Below, piece by piece: positions 1 through 6,862 of a stretch of DNA of 10,096 bases. Position 1 is the stretch's first letter. Every line of letters starts with the position of its first letter. The stretch is from Gammaproteobacteria bacterium (lineage in GTDB: Bacteria; Pseudomonadota; Gammaproteobacteria; GCA-001735895). The notes under the pieces were generated by a model. The model searched no databases. It saw only the letters and a program-made list of their open reading frames with translations, and was not told the DNA's origin. Location of the stretch: contig QNFD01000070.1 in the NCBI GenBank assembly GCA_003645435.1, positions 1-10,096 on the forward strand, read 5' to 3'. A program made the position numbers and the translations under genes.

Positions 1-27
1 GGGAAAACACCTGTATTTGCTGAGTAC
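1..27. repeat. 27-bp terminal direct repeat, left copy
   Basis: Bases 1-27 are identical to bases 10070-10096 at the other end of the window, and both copies lie in fpr in the same reading frame. The repeat marks either circular closure, two fpr copies flanking a linear segment, or an assembly overlap. Confidence 0.95.
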
Positions 28-457
28 CGGAACCGGGCTGGCGCCATTTCTCTCGATCATAAAAGACCCCGAAGTTTACGAACATTTTGAAAAGGTTATT
101 CTGGTTCATGGTTGCCGCTATATCAACGAACTGACATATCAGCGCTTGATAACCCATGAACTTAAGCACAACGATTATTTTGGTGACAGCGTCAGGGAAA
201 AATTGATTTATTATCCCGCGGTAACCAGGGAGCCTTATAAAAACTACGGTCGTATCACCAGTCTTTTGCAATCAGGCAAGCTGATTGAAGACATAGGCTC
301 ACCAGCCCTGAACCCGGAGGATGATCGGTTCATGTTATGCGGAAGTCCGAGCATGCTGGAAAGTCTTAGCGCAATACTAGATGGACTGGGATTTAGCGAA
401 ACCCGTAAAAACGATCTGGGAGAATATGTGATCGAGCGCGCTTTTGTGGAAAAGTAA
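2..457 (+). CDS. fpr: Ferredoxin--NADP+ reductase, C-terminal part (5' end cut by window edge)
   Basis: This is the NADP-binding half of an FAD-dependent ferredoxin/flavodoxin-NADP+ reductase, a cytoplasmic enzyme that exchanges electrons between NADPH and ferredoxin; in pseudomonads it serves oxidative-stress and iron metabolism. The frame is open from base 2 (GKHLYLLSTGTG...) to TAA at 455-457. Visible motifs are the nucleotide-binding STGTGLAPFLS, the LVHGCR strand, TREP, and the MLCGSPSM loop near the C-terminus. The terminus AFVEK is typical of the Pseudomonas/Azotobacter subclass rather than the E. coli type. The frame has no real start here: the TTG at 17 lies inside the conserved LYLLSTGTG segment. 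The missing N-terminal half is found at 9771-10096, which ends with the same 27 bases as positions 1-27, and the two parts join without a frame change. Family assignment is secure; whether both parts belong to one gene depends on the topology of the molecule. Confidence 0.93.
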   Translation, partial: GKHLYLLSTGTGLAPFLSIIKDPEVYEHFEKVILVHGCRYINELTYQRLITHELKHNDYFGDSVREKLIYYPAVTREPYKNYGRITSLLQSGKLIEDIGSPALNPEDDRFMLCGSPSMLESLSAILDGLGFSETRKNDLGEYVIERAFVEK

Positions 458-491
458 TATCGCGTTTTATTGCCGTCCCGTTAACTCGGAA

Positions 492-581
492 CCGTCATAC
501 CGGACTTGACCGAAGCGTCGGACCGCCGGTATCCAGTAAGTCGTTGAAACCACTGGATTCCGGCTTGCGCCGGAATGACGG
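492..581. repeat. Inverted pair of REP-like extragenic palindromes
   Basis: The right unit (550-581) holds a perfect hairpin, ATTCCGGC (557-564), loop TTGC, GCCGGAAT (569-576), flanked by ACTGG and GACGG. The left unit (492-537) begins CCGTCATACCGG and ends CCGGTATCCAGT, so it is a diverged inverse copy of the right unit with a longer centre. This ACTGGAT..CCGG/CCGG..ATGACGG form is a common extragenic palindrome in proteobacterial genomes. It lies just past the fpr stop codon and may act as a transcript-end structure; that role is inference. Confidence 0.75.
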
Positions 582-653
582 GGAGTGTTATTGATATTCA
601 TGTCCCCAGTACACCGATCACTCTATTTCCCAGGTATTTCGCCAGCTACACCA

Positions 654-700
654 AAAGTGTTACCCATGCCTTCGGTATAAAGTGTTACCTATGTGTCCGG
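654..700. repeat. Two-copy 22-bp direct repeat, possible relic of a transposon end
   Basis: The motif AAAGTGTTACCYATG occurs at 654-668 and again at 679-693, a 25-bp period. Each copy is followed by a seven-base tail ending in CGG (669-675 and 694-700). The two 22-mers differ at four positions. Such GTGTTACC repeats resemble sequences seen next to DDE transposases, but no transposase frame is present, so the mobile-element reading is tentative. A perfect 5-bp stem, CCGGT-TCGG-ACCGG (697-710), overlaps the end of the second copy. Confidence 0.5.
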
Positions 701-717
701 TTCGGACCGGCTTAAAA

Positions 718-741
718 TGGCGCGCTCGGCGGGAGTCGAAC
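718..741 (-). tRNA. 3'-terminal fragment of a tRNA gene (Arg-like), 5' part missing
   Basis: Read on the minus strand, these 24 bases fit the 3' end of a tRNA exactly: G53, T-loop TTCGACT, 3' T-stem strand CCCGC plus its first pair, 7-nt acceptor strand CGAGCGC, discriminator G and encoded CCA. An acceptor of this type with discriminator G is like proteobacterial tRNA-Arg (5' strand GCGCTCG expected). The bases further upstream do not supply the 5' T-stem strand (TCTAG cannot pair with CCCGC) or any anticodon arm, so this is a fragment and not a working tRNA. Such 3' ends are typical remnants of integration into tRNA genes. A chance match is possible but would have to satisfy several structural constraints at once. 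Confidence 0.5.
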
Positions 742-786
742 TAGATAGGTAACTAGCTGATTTCAAGAAATAATTCTTTCTGTCCA

Positions 787-2385
787 TCAAACCTGATTTT
801 GAGACTCAACGTGCTCAGCAAAACCTGCTCCCGCTTCCGTGTAGATATTGAAAACGGCGCTTGCCCCCGATTGATACAATCTAGTCATATCATCAGGAAA
901 CCGTGCTGTTGCTGTAATACGACCAGGGAAAGAAATCTCATGTAGTTGCGCTAAGGCATCCAGATTGGCCTGTAGATTTGGCAGGGCCAGCATGACGAGT
1001 TTGATACTGTGGTCTTGCTCTATTTTGTCCCAGAAGTCAGCGTCACTCGGATCACCGTGTAACACATTGCGACCCATTGCCTGATGTCTTTTGACCGACT
1101 CTGTATCGAAGTCGATGCCGATAACCGTTTCGCCATGGAGTTCACGCATCTTGTCATAGGCACCGCTGCCGACTCTACCCATACCAAAAATAGCGATGGT
1201 TGCCCCGAGTGTATCCAGCAGTTCGTCATCTGGAAGCCTCTCGTCACGCTGAAATTTGCACCAAAAATTTCTGTGCAAACTGTAGATTTTGTCATCACTG
1301 ATAATTAATCGCGAGGCAACAATAAAAGAGGCGGATATTGCTATGGCAATAACCACCAGCCATTCACCGTCAATCCAGCCGTTTGATACTGCAATCGCTG
1401 TTACGATCAGACCAAATTCACTGTAGTTGGTCAGGTTCAGGGTTGCTAACAGGGACGTGCGCGCGCGCAGTTTAAAACGCGTCATCAACGCAAAAATAAA
1501 CGTGGATTTGACGAAGATAAAGGGCACAAGCAGGAGTCCGATGATCAATGCTTCCATCGAGAGCTGGCCTGCCATGCCAATCGTGAGGAAGAAGCCCACC
1601 AGAAACAGATCCTTGAAACTCAGCATCGATTTAGCCATCTCAGCTGATTTAGGATGAGTTGATATCAATAGGCCCATGATGAGTGCACCGAGGTCATCCT
1701 TTACACCGCCGAGCTCGAATAGCTCGGCTCCGCCCAATGCCAGGACCAGGCCGTACAGAATCATCAGCTCACCATGACCGGTTTTTTGCAACACATGATG
1801 AAACAAGGGACGCAGCGGAATAAGTAGCAACAGCAGCAGTGCCCAGGGTGACGGGAGTTTAGCGGAGGATGCTGCAATAAAAATCACCGCGGCGATGTCT
1901 TGCATAACCAGAATGCCGATAGCGATCCGACCGTGCAGGGATTTCATCTCGCCGCTATCTTCCAGAGACTTGACGACAAAAACAGTGCTGGAAAAACTTA
2001 ATGCAAAGGCAATCAACAGTGAAAGCCTAAGGTCCAGCCCGGTGAAGAGAGGTACTTTTATCAAGGCCAGGGCAAAGATAGTCGCTCCAAACACGGTAAT
2101 AATGATAGAAATATGCAGCAGGGTCACGGTCCAGACCTGTGGTCTTATCAATACCTTCGGATTTAGCTTCAGGCCAACAGTGAACAACAGCAACGTGATG
2201 CCAAGATCGGCGAGCTTCTGCAATGTCTCTCCGCTGGTAAAACCCAGGTAATTGAGCAGGAAACCGGTAGCCAAAAAACCAGCCAACGGAGGCAGGTTAA
2301 CCAGTCTTGCTAGAAAACCCAGGCAAAAAGCCAGCGTGATCCAGGTGACATCACCTAGCGCTATGGCAACCCATTCAAAATCCAT
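787..2385 (-). CDS. CPA2-family cation:proton antiporter with TrkA-N domain (KefB/KefC/YbaL-like)
   Basis: Inner-membrane monovalent cation (probably K+)/H+ exchanger of the CPA2 family, 532 aa. Residues about 5-360 form the hydrophobic Na+/H+ exchanger domain with roughly a dozen membrane segments. Family hallmarks include QD at 162-163 in the conserved GILVMQDIAAV helix and the KSMLSFKDLFLVGFFLTIGM segment at 252-271, equivalent to the KefC loop and following helix. Residues about 394-515 form a Rossmann-type TrkA-N (RCK) domain with GMGRVG at 401-406 and the acidic GIDFD at 423-427, expected to bind a nucleotide and gate transport. No TrkA-C domain follows. The ATG at 2385 is preceded by GAGGG ten bases upstream. 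It is divergent from the PsiE-like gene across 190 bp, a pairing of families also found in stress-tolerance islands. The exact ion and any glutathione gating cannot be read from the sequence. Confidence 0.93.
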   Translation of the reverse strand: MDFEWVAIALGDVTWITLAFCLGFLARLVNLPPLAGFLATGFLLNYLGFTSGETLQKLADLGITLLLFTVGLKLNPKVLIRPQVWTVTLLHISIIITVFGATIFALALIKVPLFTGLDLRLSLLIAFALSFSSTVFVVKSLEDSGEMKSLHGRIAIGILVMQDIAAVIFIAASSAKLPSPWALLLLLLIPLRPLFHHVLQKTGHGELMILYGLVLALGGAELFELGGVKDDLGALIMGLLISTHPKSAEMAKSMLSFKDLFLVGFFLTIGMAGQLSMEALIIGLLLVPFIFVKSTFIFALMTRFKLRARTSLLATLNLTNYSEFGLIVTAIAVSNGWIDGEWLVVIAIAISASFIVASRLIISDDKIYSLHRNFWCKFQRDERLPDDELLDTLGATIAIFGMGRVGSGAYDKMRELHGETVIGIDFDTESVKRHQAMGRNVLHGDPSDADFWDKIEQDHSIKLVMLALPNLQANLDALAQLHEISFPGRITATARFPDDMTRLYQSGASAVFNIYTEAGAGFAEHVESQNQV

Positions 2386-2575
2386 GGTTTTTAATCCCTC
2401 AGTCTATTCGTGAGTCATGCCTGTAACACATACCAGTAACCGCGCTATTAGTAAAGATGTGCAGTAACTTGAGCCTTGTGATCAATATAATTAATTACCG
2501 TATGTGTAATCTATTGTAAAGTGGAGAGCATTAATAACTATTAAAGTTTCACTACCACCAAACGAGGCATTTGGA
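2386..2575. promoter_or_regulatory. Divergent intergenic region, probable promoters for antiporter and psiE-like gene
   Basis: These 190 bases separate two divergently transcribed genes, so at least one promoter in each direction is expected. The stretch around 2481-2530 is AT-rich (ATCAATATAATTAATTA). A TATAAT lies at 2486-2491, but no good -35 element sits 16-18 bases from it on the plus strand. A weaker pairing is TTACCG at 2496-2501 and TAAAGT at 2518-2523 with a 16-bp spacer. The plus-strand gene has a GAGG eight bases before its ATG. No operator is assigned with confidence. Confidence 0.4.
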
Positions 2576-3046
2576 ATGAATGATGGAAATGATAAGGATT
2601 TTTTTGGTGAGCCCGGTCATGAACTAGGAAGCCAGTCAGATGATCCTTTTATGGGCTTTCTTCACAAGATTATACGGGTTGCCGTAAAAGTACTGGCGGC
2701 ATTAATGGTTGCCGTCATTGTTTGGGGTATCGGTGATGTCATCTTTGTTTTATATCAACGTCTTGTCCAGCCGCCATTTTTACTGTTAAGCATTGGCGAT
2801 ATCCTGGCAACATTTGGTGCCTTCCTTGCTGTTTTAATTGGCATAGAAATATTTATTAATATTACCCTCTACTTAAAGACTAATGTTATCCCAGTCAGAC
2901 TGGTTGTCGCGACTGCACTGATGGCTATCTCACGTAAAGTGATAATCTTTGACTTTGAAAAGATCACTCCTCAATTCGTACTTGGAACAGCTGCTGTTGT
3001 TTTAGCTTTAGGAATTACATACTGGCTTATTACGAAAAAAAGCTAA
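2576..3046 (+). CDS. PsiE-family (phosphate-starvation-inducible E) membrane protein
   Basis: A 156-aa integral membrane protein. After a hydrophilic, acidic N-terminus (residues 1-30) come four predicted membrane segments at about 32-60, 70-97, 106-123 and 131-152, and a short basic end (TKKS). The third and fourth segments carry the PsiE-like pattern VVATALMAISRKVIIFDFEK followed by LGTAAVVLALGITYWL. PsiE proteins respond to phosphate limitation in E. coli; their biochemical role is unknown. A psiE homologue next to a KefB-type antiporter is a feature of the transmissible locus of stress tolerance, which supports a stress role here, although in this window the two genes are divergent. The ATG at 2576 has GAGG eight bases upstream. 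It converges on the P-type ATPase gene with a 119-bp gap. The family call rests on pattern recognition without a profile search. Confidence 0.8.
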   Translation: MNDGNDKDFFGEPGHELGSQSDDPFMGFLHKIIRVAVKVLAALMVAVIVWGIGDVIFVLYQRLVQPPFLLLSIGDILATFGAFLAVLIGIEIFINITLYLKTNVIPVRLVVATALMAISRKVIIFDFEKITPQFVLGTAAVVLALGITYWLITKKS

Positions 3047-3165
3047 TTATCTCGAGTATGCGAACTTGTTAGCAAAGTAAGTAGAATGACCAACATGCAC
3101 AAAAAGAAGGTCTGGATTTCTATAGGGATGTCAGTAGGTACCTGGGCATCCCTGAGTGGTGAGAT
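3047..3165. other. Convergent gap with a weak hairpin
   Basis: This 119-bp gap lies between the stop codons of the PsiE-like gene and the P-type ATPase gene. An inverted repeat GGGATG (3125-3130) / CATCCC (3147-3152) could form a 6-bp stem with a 16-nt loop, but no T-run follows on either strand. It may help terminate transcription from one side; the support is weak. Confidence 0.3.
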
Positions 3166-5847
3166 TCACAGGTTGGCAAGTCGCCCAATCAACTTGCGGC
3201 TTTCCTCGAGAAATAGAATCGACGCAGCCACAGCAATGGCTGTTAACCAATCAATAAGGCTTAGACTCGTAGTCGAAAAAATTGTCTGTGCAGGAGGCCA
3301 TTGTACGGCAATAACTTGCAGCACGATCACCGCAGTTAGTGACGACCACAACATGCGGTTACTGAAAAAATGCCTGTTTAGGGACGTTCCTTCTTCGACG
3401 CGGGCATTGAACACGTTGAAAAACTGGAATAGCACGAAGGTTGTGAAAGCGAGGGTTATCGCGCGGGCCTCGGTGCCAGTTTGCATGCCGTAGTACAAAA
3501 CCGCGAGTGTGCCGACCATCATCGTGGTCCCATAAGCAATAATTTTCAGCAGCCGCTTTTGTGGGATCAGCGACACCGTGCGTGGACGGGGTGGTTCGTC
3601 CATGATGTCCGGCCGCGCGGCGTCGACTGCCAGCGAGATGGCGGGTGGGCCATCCATGATCATGGCCACCCACAAGATCTGGATAGGATTGAACGGTTCC
3701 GGCAATCCCACTAAGGGTGCAAAAAACACGGTTAGAATTGCACCCACGGTCGTGGACAGTTGGAATCGAATGAACTTAACGATGTTGTCATAAATCGTGC
3801 GACCGCCCCGCACCGCACTGACAATACTGGCGAAGTTGTCATCGGTGAGCACGATACTGGCTGCTTCTTTGGCGACCGCCGTACCGGCAATACCCATCGC
3901 GACACCGATATCGGCATTTTTTAGCGCTGGTGCATCGTTCACACCATCACCGGTCATCGCAACCACGTGCCCCCTGGCTTTCAATGCACGAACGATTCTC
4001 ACTTTGTGGGCCGGTGTTACCCGGGCGATGACGGCGACCGCCTCGATTCTTTCGGCCAACTCATCGGTACTGAGTTGATCGAGGTCGATGCCGCTCATCA
4101 CGTCACCTTCTAACCCAAGTTCTCGTGCTATCGCGGCACCCGTGTCTTTATGATCGCCGGTAATCATCTTGACCGAGATGCCCGCGCCCTGGCATTGTGC
4201 TATAGCCTGTTTTGCTTCAGGTCTGGGGGGATCCAAAAGCCCAACCAGGCCGACGAAGGTCAGGTCCACGATACTGTCGATCAAATCGCTTAACGGATCG
4301 AATTGTTCGATAGGAATTTCTCGTGATGCAATTAACAATCCGCGCAATCCGTCTTGCGCTAAGGTTTTGTATTCGTCATTGATGCGTTCGCGCTGATCGT
4401 CATCAAGTTGCTCTTCGCCGTATGGGGACAGAATCTGACTGCAGCGTTGCAGCAGGACATCGGGCGCGCCTTTCACAAATACGCGGACTATTTCTCCATC
4501 TTTGTGGAAGGTGGCCATGAACTTGTGAGCCGAATCGAAGGGTAGTTCTGCAATGCGCGGCAAGGTCGTCAGTGCAGTTTCCGCGTCGAGGCCGCCTTTG
4601 GTTGCCAGAACCAGTAGTGCCGCTTCCATCGGATCGCCAACGGCCCGCCCATCGTCAACACGACTGTCGTTACAGGAGACTAACGGAATCATCAACGGGT
4701 CAAGATTAAACCTGGAAGTACTGTCCGAATTGATCACCCCTGCCGAGCCATAGCCTTGCCCGGACACCGAGAAATGCGCTCCCTGGAAATAAAATGCGCG
4801 CACGGTCATTTGATTCAGCGTCAGCGTGCCCGTCTTGTCCGAACAGATGACCGTTGTACATCCCAGCGTCTCGACGCTGGCGAGGCGTTTGACGATGGCG
4901 TGATGCCGTGCCATGCGTTGCATTCCCAGCGCAAGTGTTACCGTGACCACAATGGGCAAGCCTTCGGGAATCGCCGCTACGGCCAGAGCGATCGACTCGG
5001 TAATAACCTCGACCAGATCCTCTCCACGCAGTAATTCCAGAAAAAACAGGAGACTAACCAGGACGATTGCCACCACGCCCAGGCGTTTGCCGAGCTGGTC
5101 AACTTGAATCTGCAGGGGACTCAACAAATCTGGCGCGTCAGCGAGTTGTTGCGACAGTCGGCCCATCTCGGTCTGCATGCCGGTGGCGGTGACTATCATT
5201 TCACCACGACCGCGCGTCACCATGGTATTCATGTACACCATGTTGCGGCGATCGGCTAGCGATAGACCCGGCTTTGAAATTGCGTCGGTTTGCTTATTGA
5301 CGGTCAGAGATTCGCCGGTCAGGGCAGATTCGTCGACATCAAAATTCACCGCTGCCACGAGCCGCCCGTCGGCCGGCACCTGGTCGCCTGCTTCCAGGAG
5401 TACTATATCTCCTGGCACTAGCTGCTCGGCATCAATCAATTGCTTGTTGCGATCACGCCTCACGTGCGTACTTACCGGCAGCATTTTCTTGAGCGCCGCG
5501 AGACTGAGCTCGGCTCGGTATTCCTGGTAGAAGCCGACGATTGCGTTAAGAACAACTACCGCGAAGATCACGAGTGCATCCTTAAAATTGCCGATCAGGG
5601 CCGATAGAACGGCGGCACCGATGAGTACCAGAATTATGGCGCTACGAAACTGGGTAAAAAAAAGCCACCATGCGGATGGCAGAGGTTTTTCGAACAGTCG
5701 ATTGGGGCCTGCTGATTCGAGGCGCGTGAGAACCTCCTTTGACGTCAACCCCGTGCCAGCGTCTACCGCGAGCTGCGTCGCTGCGTCGGCCGGTGTAAGC
5801 TGGTGCCACTCTACGGCTTCGTCATGATTCATGCTTGATCTTAACAA
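3166..5847 (-). CDS. Cation-translocating P-type ATPase, SPCA/PMR1-like (P2A type)
   Basis: ATP-driven divalent cation pump of the inner membrane, most like Ca2+/Mn2+ ATPases of the PMR1/SPCA branch; about 893 aa, normal for the family. Counting from the TTG at 5847: cation ATPase N-domain at about 15-80, actuator motif TGES at 177-180, M4 motif PEGLP at 294-298, phosphorylation site DKTGTLT with Asp337, hinge TGDGVNDAPAL at about 632-642, then the C-terminal membrane helices. FIRFQLST in M5 and MDGPPA in M6 are SPCA-like. M6 reads WVAMIMDGPPAI where PMR1/SPCA has WINIIMDGPPAQ, so the site Asn and the Mn-selectivity Gln are replaced. Start choice: TTG at 5847 has AGGAGA seven bases upstream; alternatives are ATG at 5832 (no well-placed RBS), ATG at 5871 and TTG at 5877. 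It is the last gene of a probable operon with two universal stress genes. Ion specificity is uncertain. Confidence 0.92.
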   Translation of the reverse strand: MLRSSMNHDEAVEWHQLTPADAATQLAVDAGTGLTSKEVLTRLESAGPNRLFEKPLPSAWWLFFTQFRSAIILVLIGAAVLSALIGNFKDALVIFAVVVLNAIVGFYQEYRAELSLAALKKMLPVSTHVRRDRNKQLIDAEQLVPGDIVLLEAGDQVPADGRLVAAVNFDVDESALTGESLTVNKQTDAISKPGLSLADRRNMVYMNTMVTRGRGEMIVTATGMQTEMGRLSQQLADAPDLLSPLQIQVDQLGKRLGVVAIVLVSLLFFLELLRGEDLVEVITESIALAVAAIPEGLPIVVTVTLALGMQRMARHHAIVKRLASVETLGCTTVICSDKTGTLTLNQMTVRAFYFQGAHFSVSGQGYGSAGVINSDSTSRFNLDPLMIPLVSCNDSRVDDGRAVGDPMEAALLVLATKGGLDAETALTTLPRIAELPFDSAHKFMATFHKDGEIVRVFVKGAPDVLLQRCSQILSPYGEEQLDDDQRERINDEYKTLAQDGLRGLLIASREIPIEQFDPLSDLIDSIVDLTFVGLVGLLDPPRPEAKQAIAQCQGAGISVKMITGDHKDTGAAIARELGLEGDVMSGIDLDQLSTDELAERIEAVAVIARVTPAHKVRIVRALKARGHVVAMTGDGVNDAPALKNADIGVAMGIAGTAVAKEAASIVLTDDNFASIVSAVRGGRTIYDNIVKFIRFQLSTTVGAILTVFFAPLVGLPEPFNPIQILWVAMIMDGPPAISLAVDAARPDIMDEPPRPRTVSLIPQKRLLKIIAYGTTMMVGTLAVLYYGMQTGTEARAITLAFTTFVLFQFFNVFNARVEEGTSLNRHFFSNRMLWSSLTAVIVLQVIAVQWPPAQTIFSTTSLSLIDWLTAIAVAASILFLEESRKLIGRLANL

Positions 5848-5854
5848 TTGATCT

Positions 5855-5860
5855 TCTCCT
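5855..5860 (-). promoter_or_regulatory. Ribosome binding site deciding a TTG start
   Basis: AGGAGA on the minus strand lies seven bases before the TTG at 5847 and 22 bases before the ATG at 5832. This spacing makes TTG the better supported initiation codon for the ATPase, although the upstream ATG at 5871 in the same frame cannot be excluded. Confidence 0.55.
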
Positions 5861-5922
5861 GGCCGGGTCATCGACAAATATCAAACCTTTATTTGACCGA
5901 AGAAAATTTGCCCATTGCCCCG

Positions 5923-6786
5923 TCAGCTGTGCAGCATCAGAACCGGAATTGATGCGCGTTTGAGCATGTACTCAGTTACGCCTCCGAATACCAACTGGCT
6001 CATTCTATTTCGACTGTAGGCACCCATCAGCAACAGATCGGAACCCGTGGATTTGTATGCTTCCACAATCTCTACTGTTTCGTCTTTGCCCCGAGTTGAA
6101 ACATGTTCTGACTGGATACCCCAGTATTTTAAATAGGTTGTCAGTTGACCAGATTTCGGGCCCGCCCGTGTTTCAGCCCCACAGGTAACGATTGAGACTC
6201 GATCTGCCTGCGTCAGTAATGGCATAGCCGCGGCAACAGCCTGGGTAGCCTCGACACTTTGGTTCCAGGCGATACAGATGCGCTTGCCGACTGTACGCTT
6301 TTCGGTTTGAGGCAGCACCAAAACCGGGCGTGACGACTTCAGTAGCGACGCCGACAAAAATTGCCTCGCAAGTGTTCCACCTTTTTTTAAGGGCCGAGAC
6401 AGCACCAGTAAATCCGACATTGGCCCCATGATTCCAATTACTTTGTTGGGGGAGCCCGTCTTTTCCATCCAGACAGCACCCGGTTTAACGCGTGGATGGC
6501 GTATGAGGTCATAACCGTGACGCTCAGCAAGCCGTGAGAACAAGGCTTTCGCCCTGGTTCCCGCTTTCTTTGCATTTTTCGGCTTCGGTGTGACCAGCCA
6601 TTCGACGTCTTCGTTTGCTAATCCCGTTAAACCTGGAGTGGATGGCAGTTCAATCGGCGAGTCCCGGTGCGGCCGAATATGGCAGCCAATAACATTGGCG
6701 CCTACTTTATGACCGAACGTAAACGCTGTGTCTAATGCGACAGCGCACTCGGGCCGGTCAGCAACTGGAACAAAAATGACTCGCAT
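5923..6786 (-). CDS. Tandem-domain universal stress protein (UspA family)
   Basis: A 287-aa cytoplasmic protein made of two UspA folds. The first (about 1-160) has a standard opening strand (MRVIFVPVAD) and closing strand (RPVLVLPQ) but no clear ATP-binding loop. The second (about 166-287) opens with KRICIAWNQSVEATQAV and ends PVLMLHS. Its loop, G255-x2-S258-x9-G268-G269, departs from the classical G-2x-G-9x-G(S/T) ATP motif at two positions, so nucleotide binding is possible but not assured. The ATG at 6786 has AGGA eight bases upstream. The gene lies 76 bp downstream of a second universal stress gene and 75 bp upstream of the P-type ATPase start, all on the minus strand, which suggests one transcript. 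Proteins of this kind are induced in stasis, low oxygen or ion stress; a specific role in regulating the pump is inference. Confidence 0.9.
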   Translation of the reverse strand: MRVIFVPVADRPECAVALDTAFTFGHKVGANVIGCHIRPHRDSPIELPSTPGLTGLANEDVEWLVTPKPKNAKKAGTRAKALFSRLAERHGYDLIRHPRVKPGAVWMEKTGSPNKVIGIMGPMSDLLVLSRPLKKGGTLARQFLSASLLKSSRPVLVLPQTEKRTVGKRICIAWNQSVEATQAVAAAMPLLTQADRVSIVTCGAETRAGPKSGQLTTYLKYWGIQSEHVSTRGKDETVEIVEAYKSTGSDLLLMGAYSRNRMSQLVFGGVTEYMLKRASIPVLMLHS

Positions 6787-6862
6787 GTTAGTTATCCTAT
6801 GGAACTCACTAGTATCCCCACTTAAATGTGGGCTTTGATTTCACGTTACATCCGCACACATT

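Larger units (their letters stand above)
458..786. other. Gene-free patchwork between fpr and the antiporter gene
   Basis: No credible protein-coding frame is seen in these 329 bases, which separate two convergent genes. They contain the inverted palindrome pair (492-581), the two-copy GTGTTACC repeat (654-700), the small stem at 697-710 and the tRNA-like 3' fragment (718-741). The density of unrelated repeat remnants suggests repeated insertion and decay at this site. No clear intrinsic terminator with a T-run is visible for either flanking gene. Confidence 0.6.

Noticed and set aside
2469..2485. FNR/Anr-like box TTGAG-N7-ATCAA upstream of the psiE-like gene
   Set aside because: The half-sites are separated by seven bases, not the four required, and the first half is imperfect.
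6817..6832. Hairpin CCCAC-TTAAAT-GTGGG between the two universal stress genes
   Set aside because: The stem is only 5 bp and no T-run follows it on the transcribed minus strand, so it is not called a terminator.
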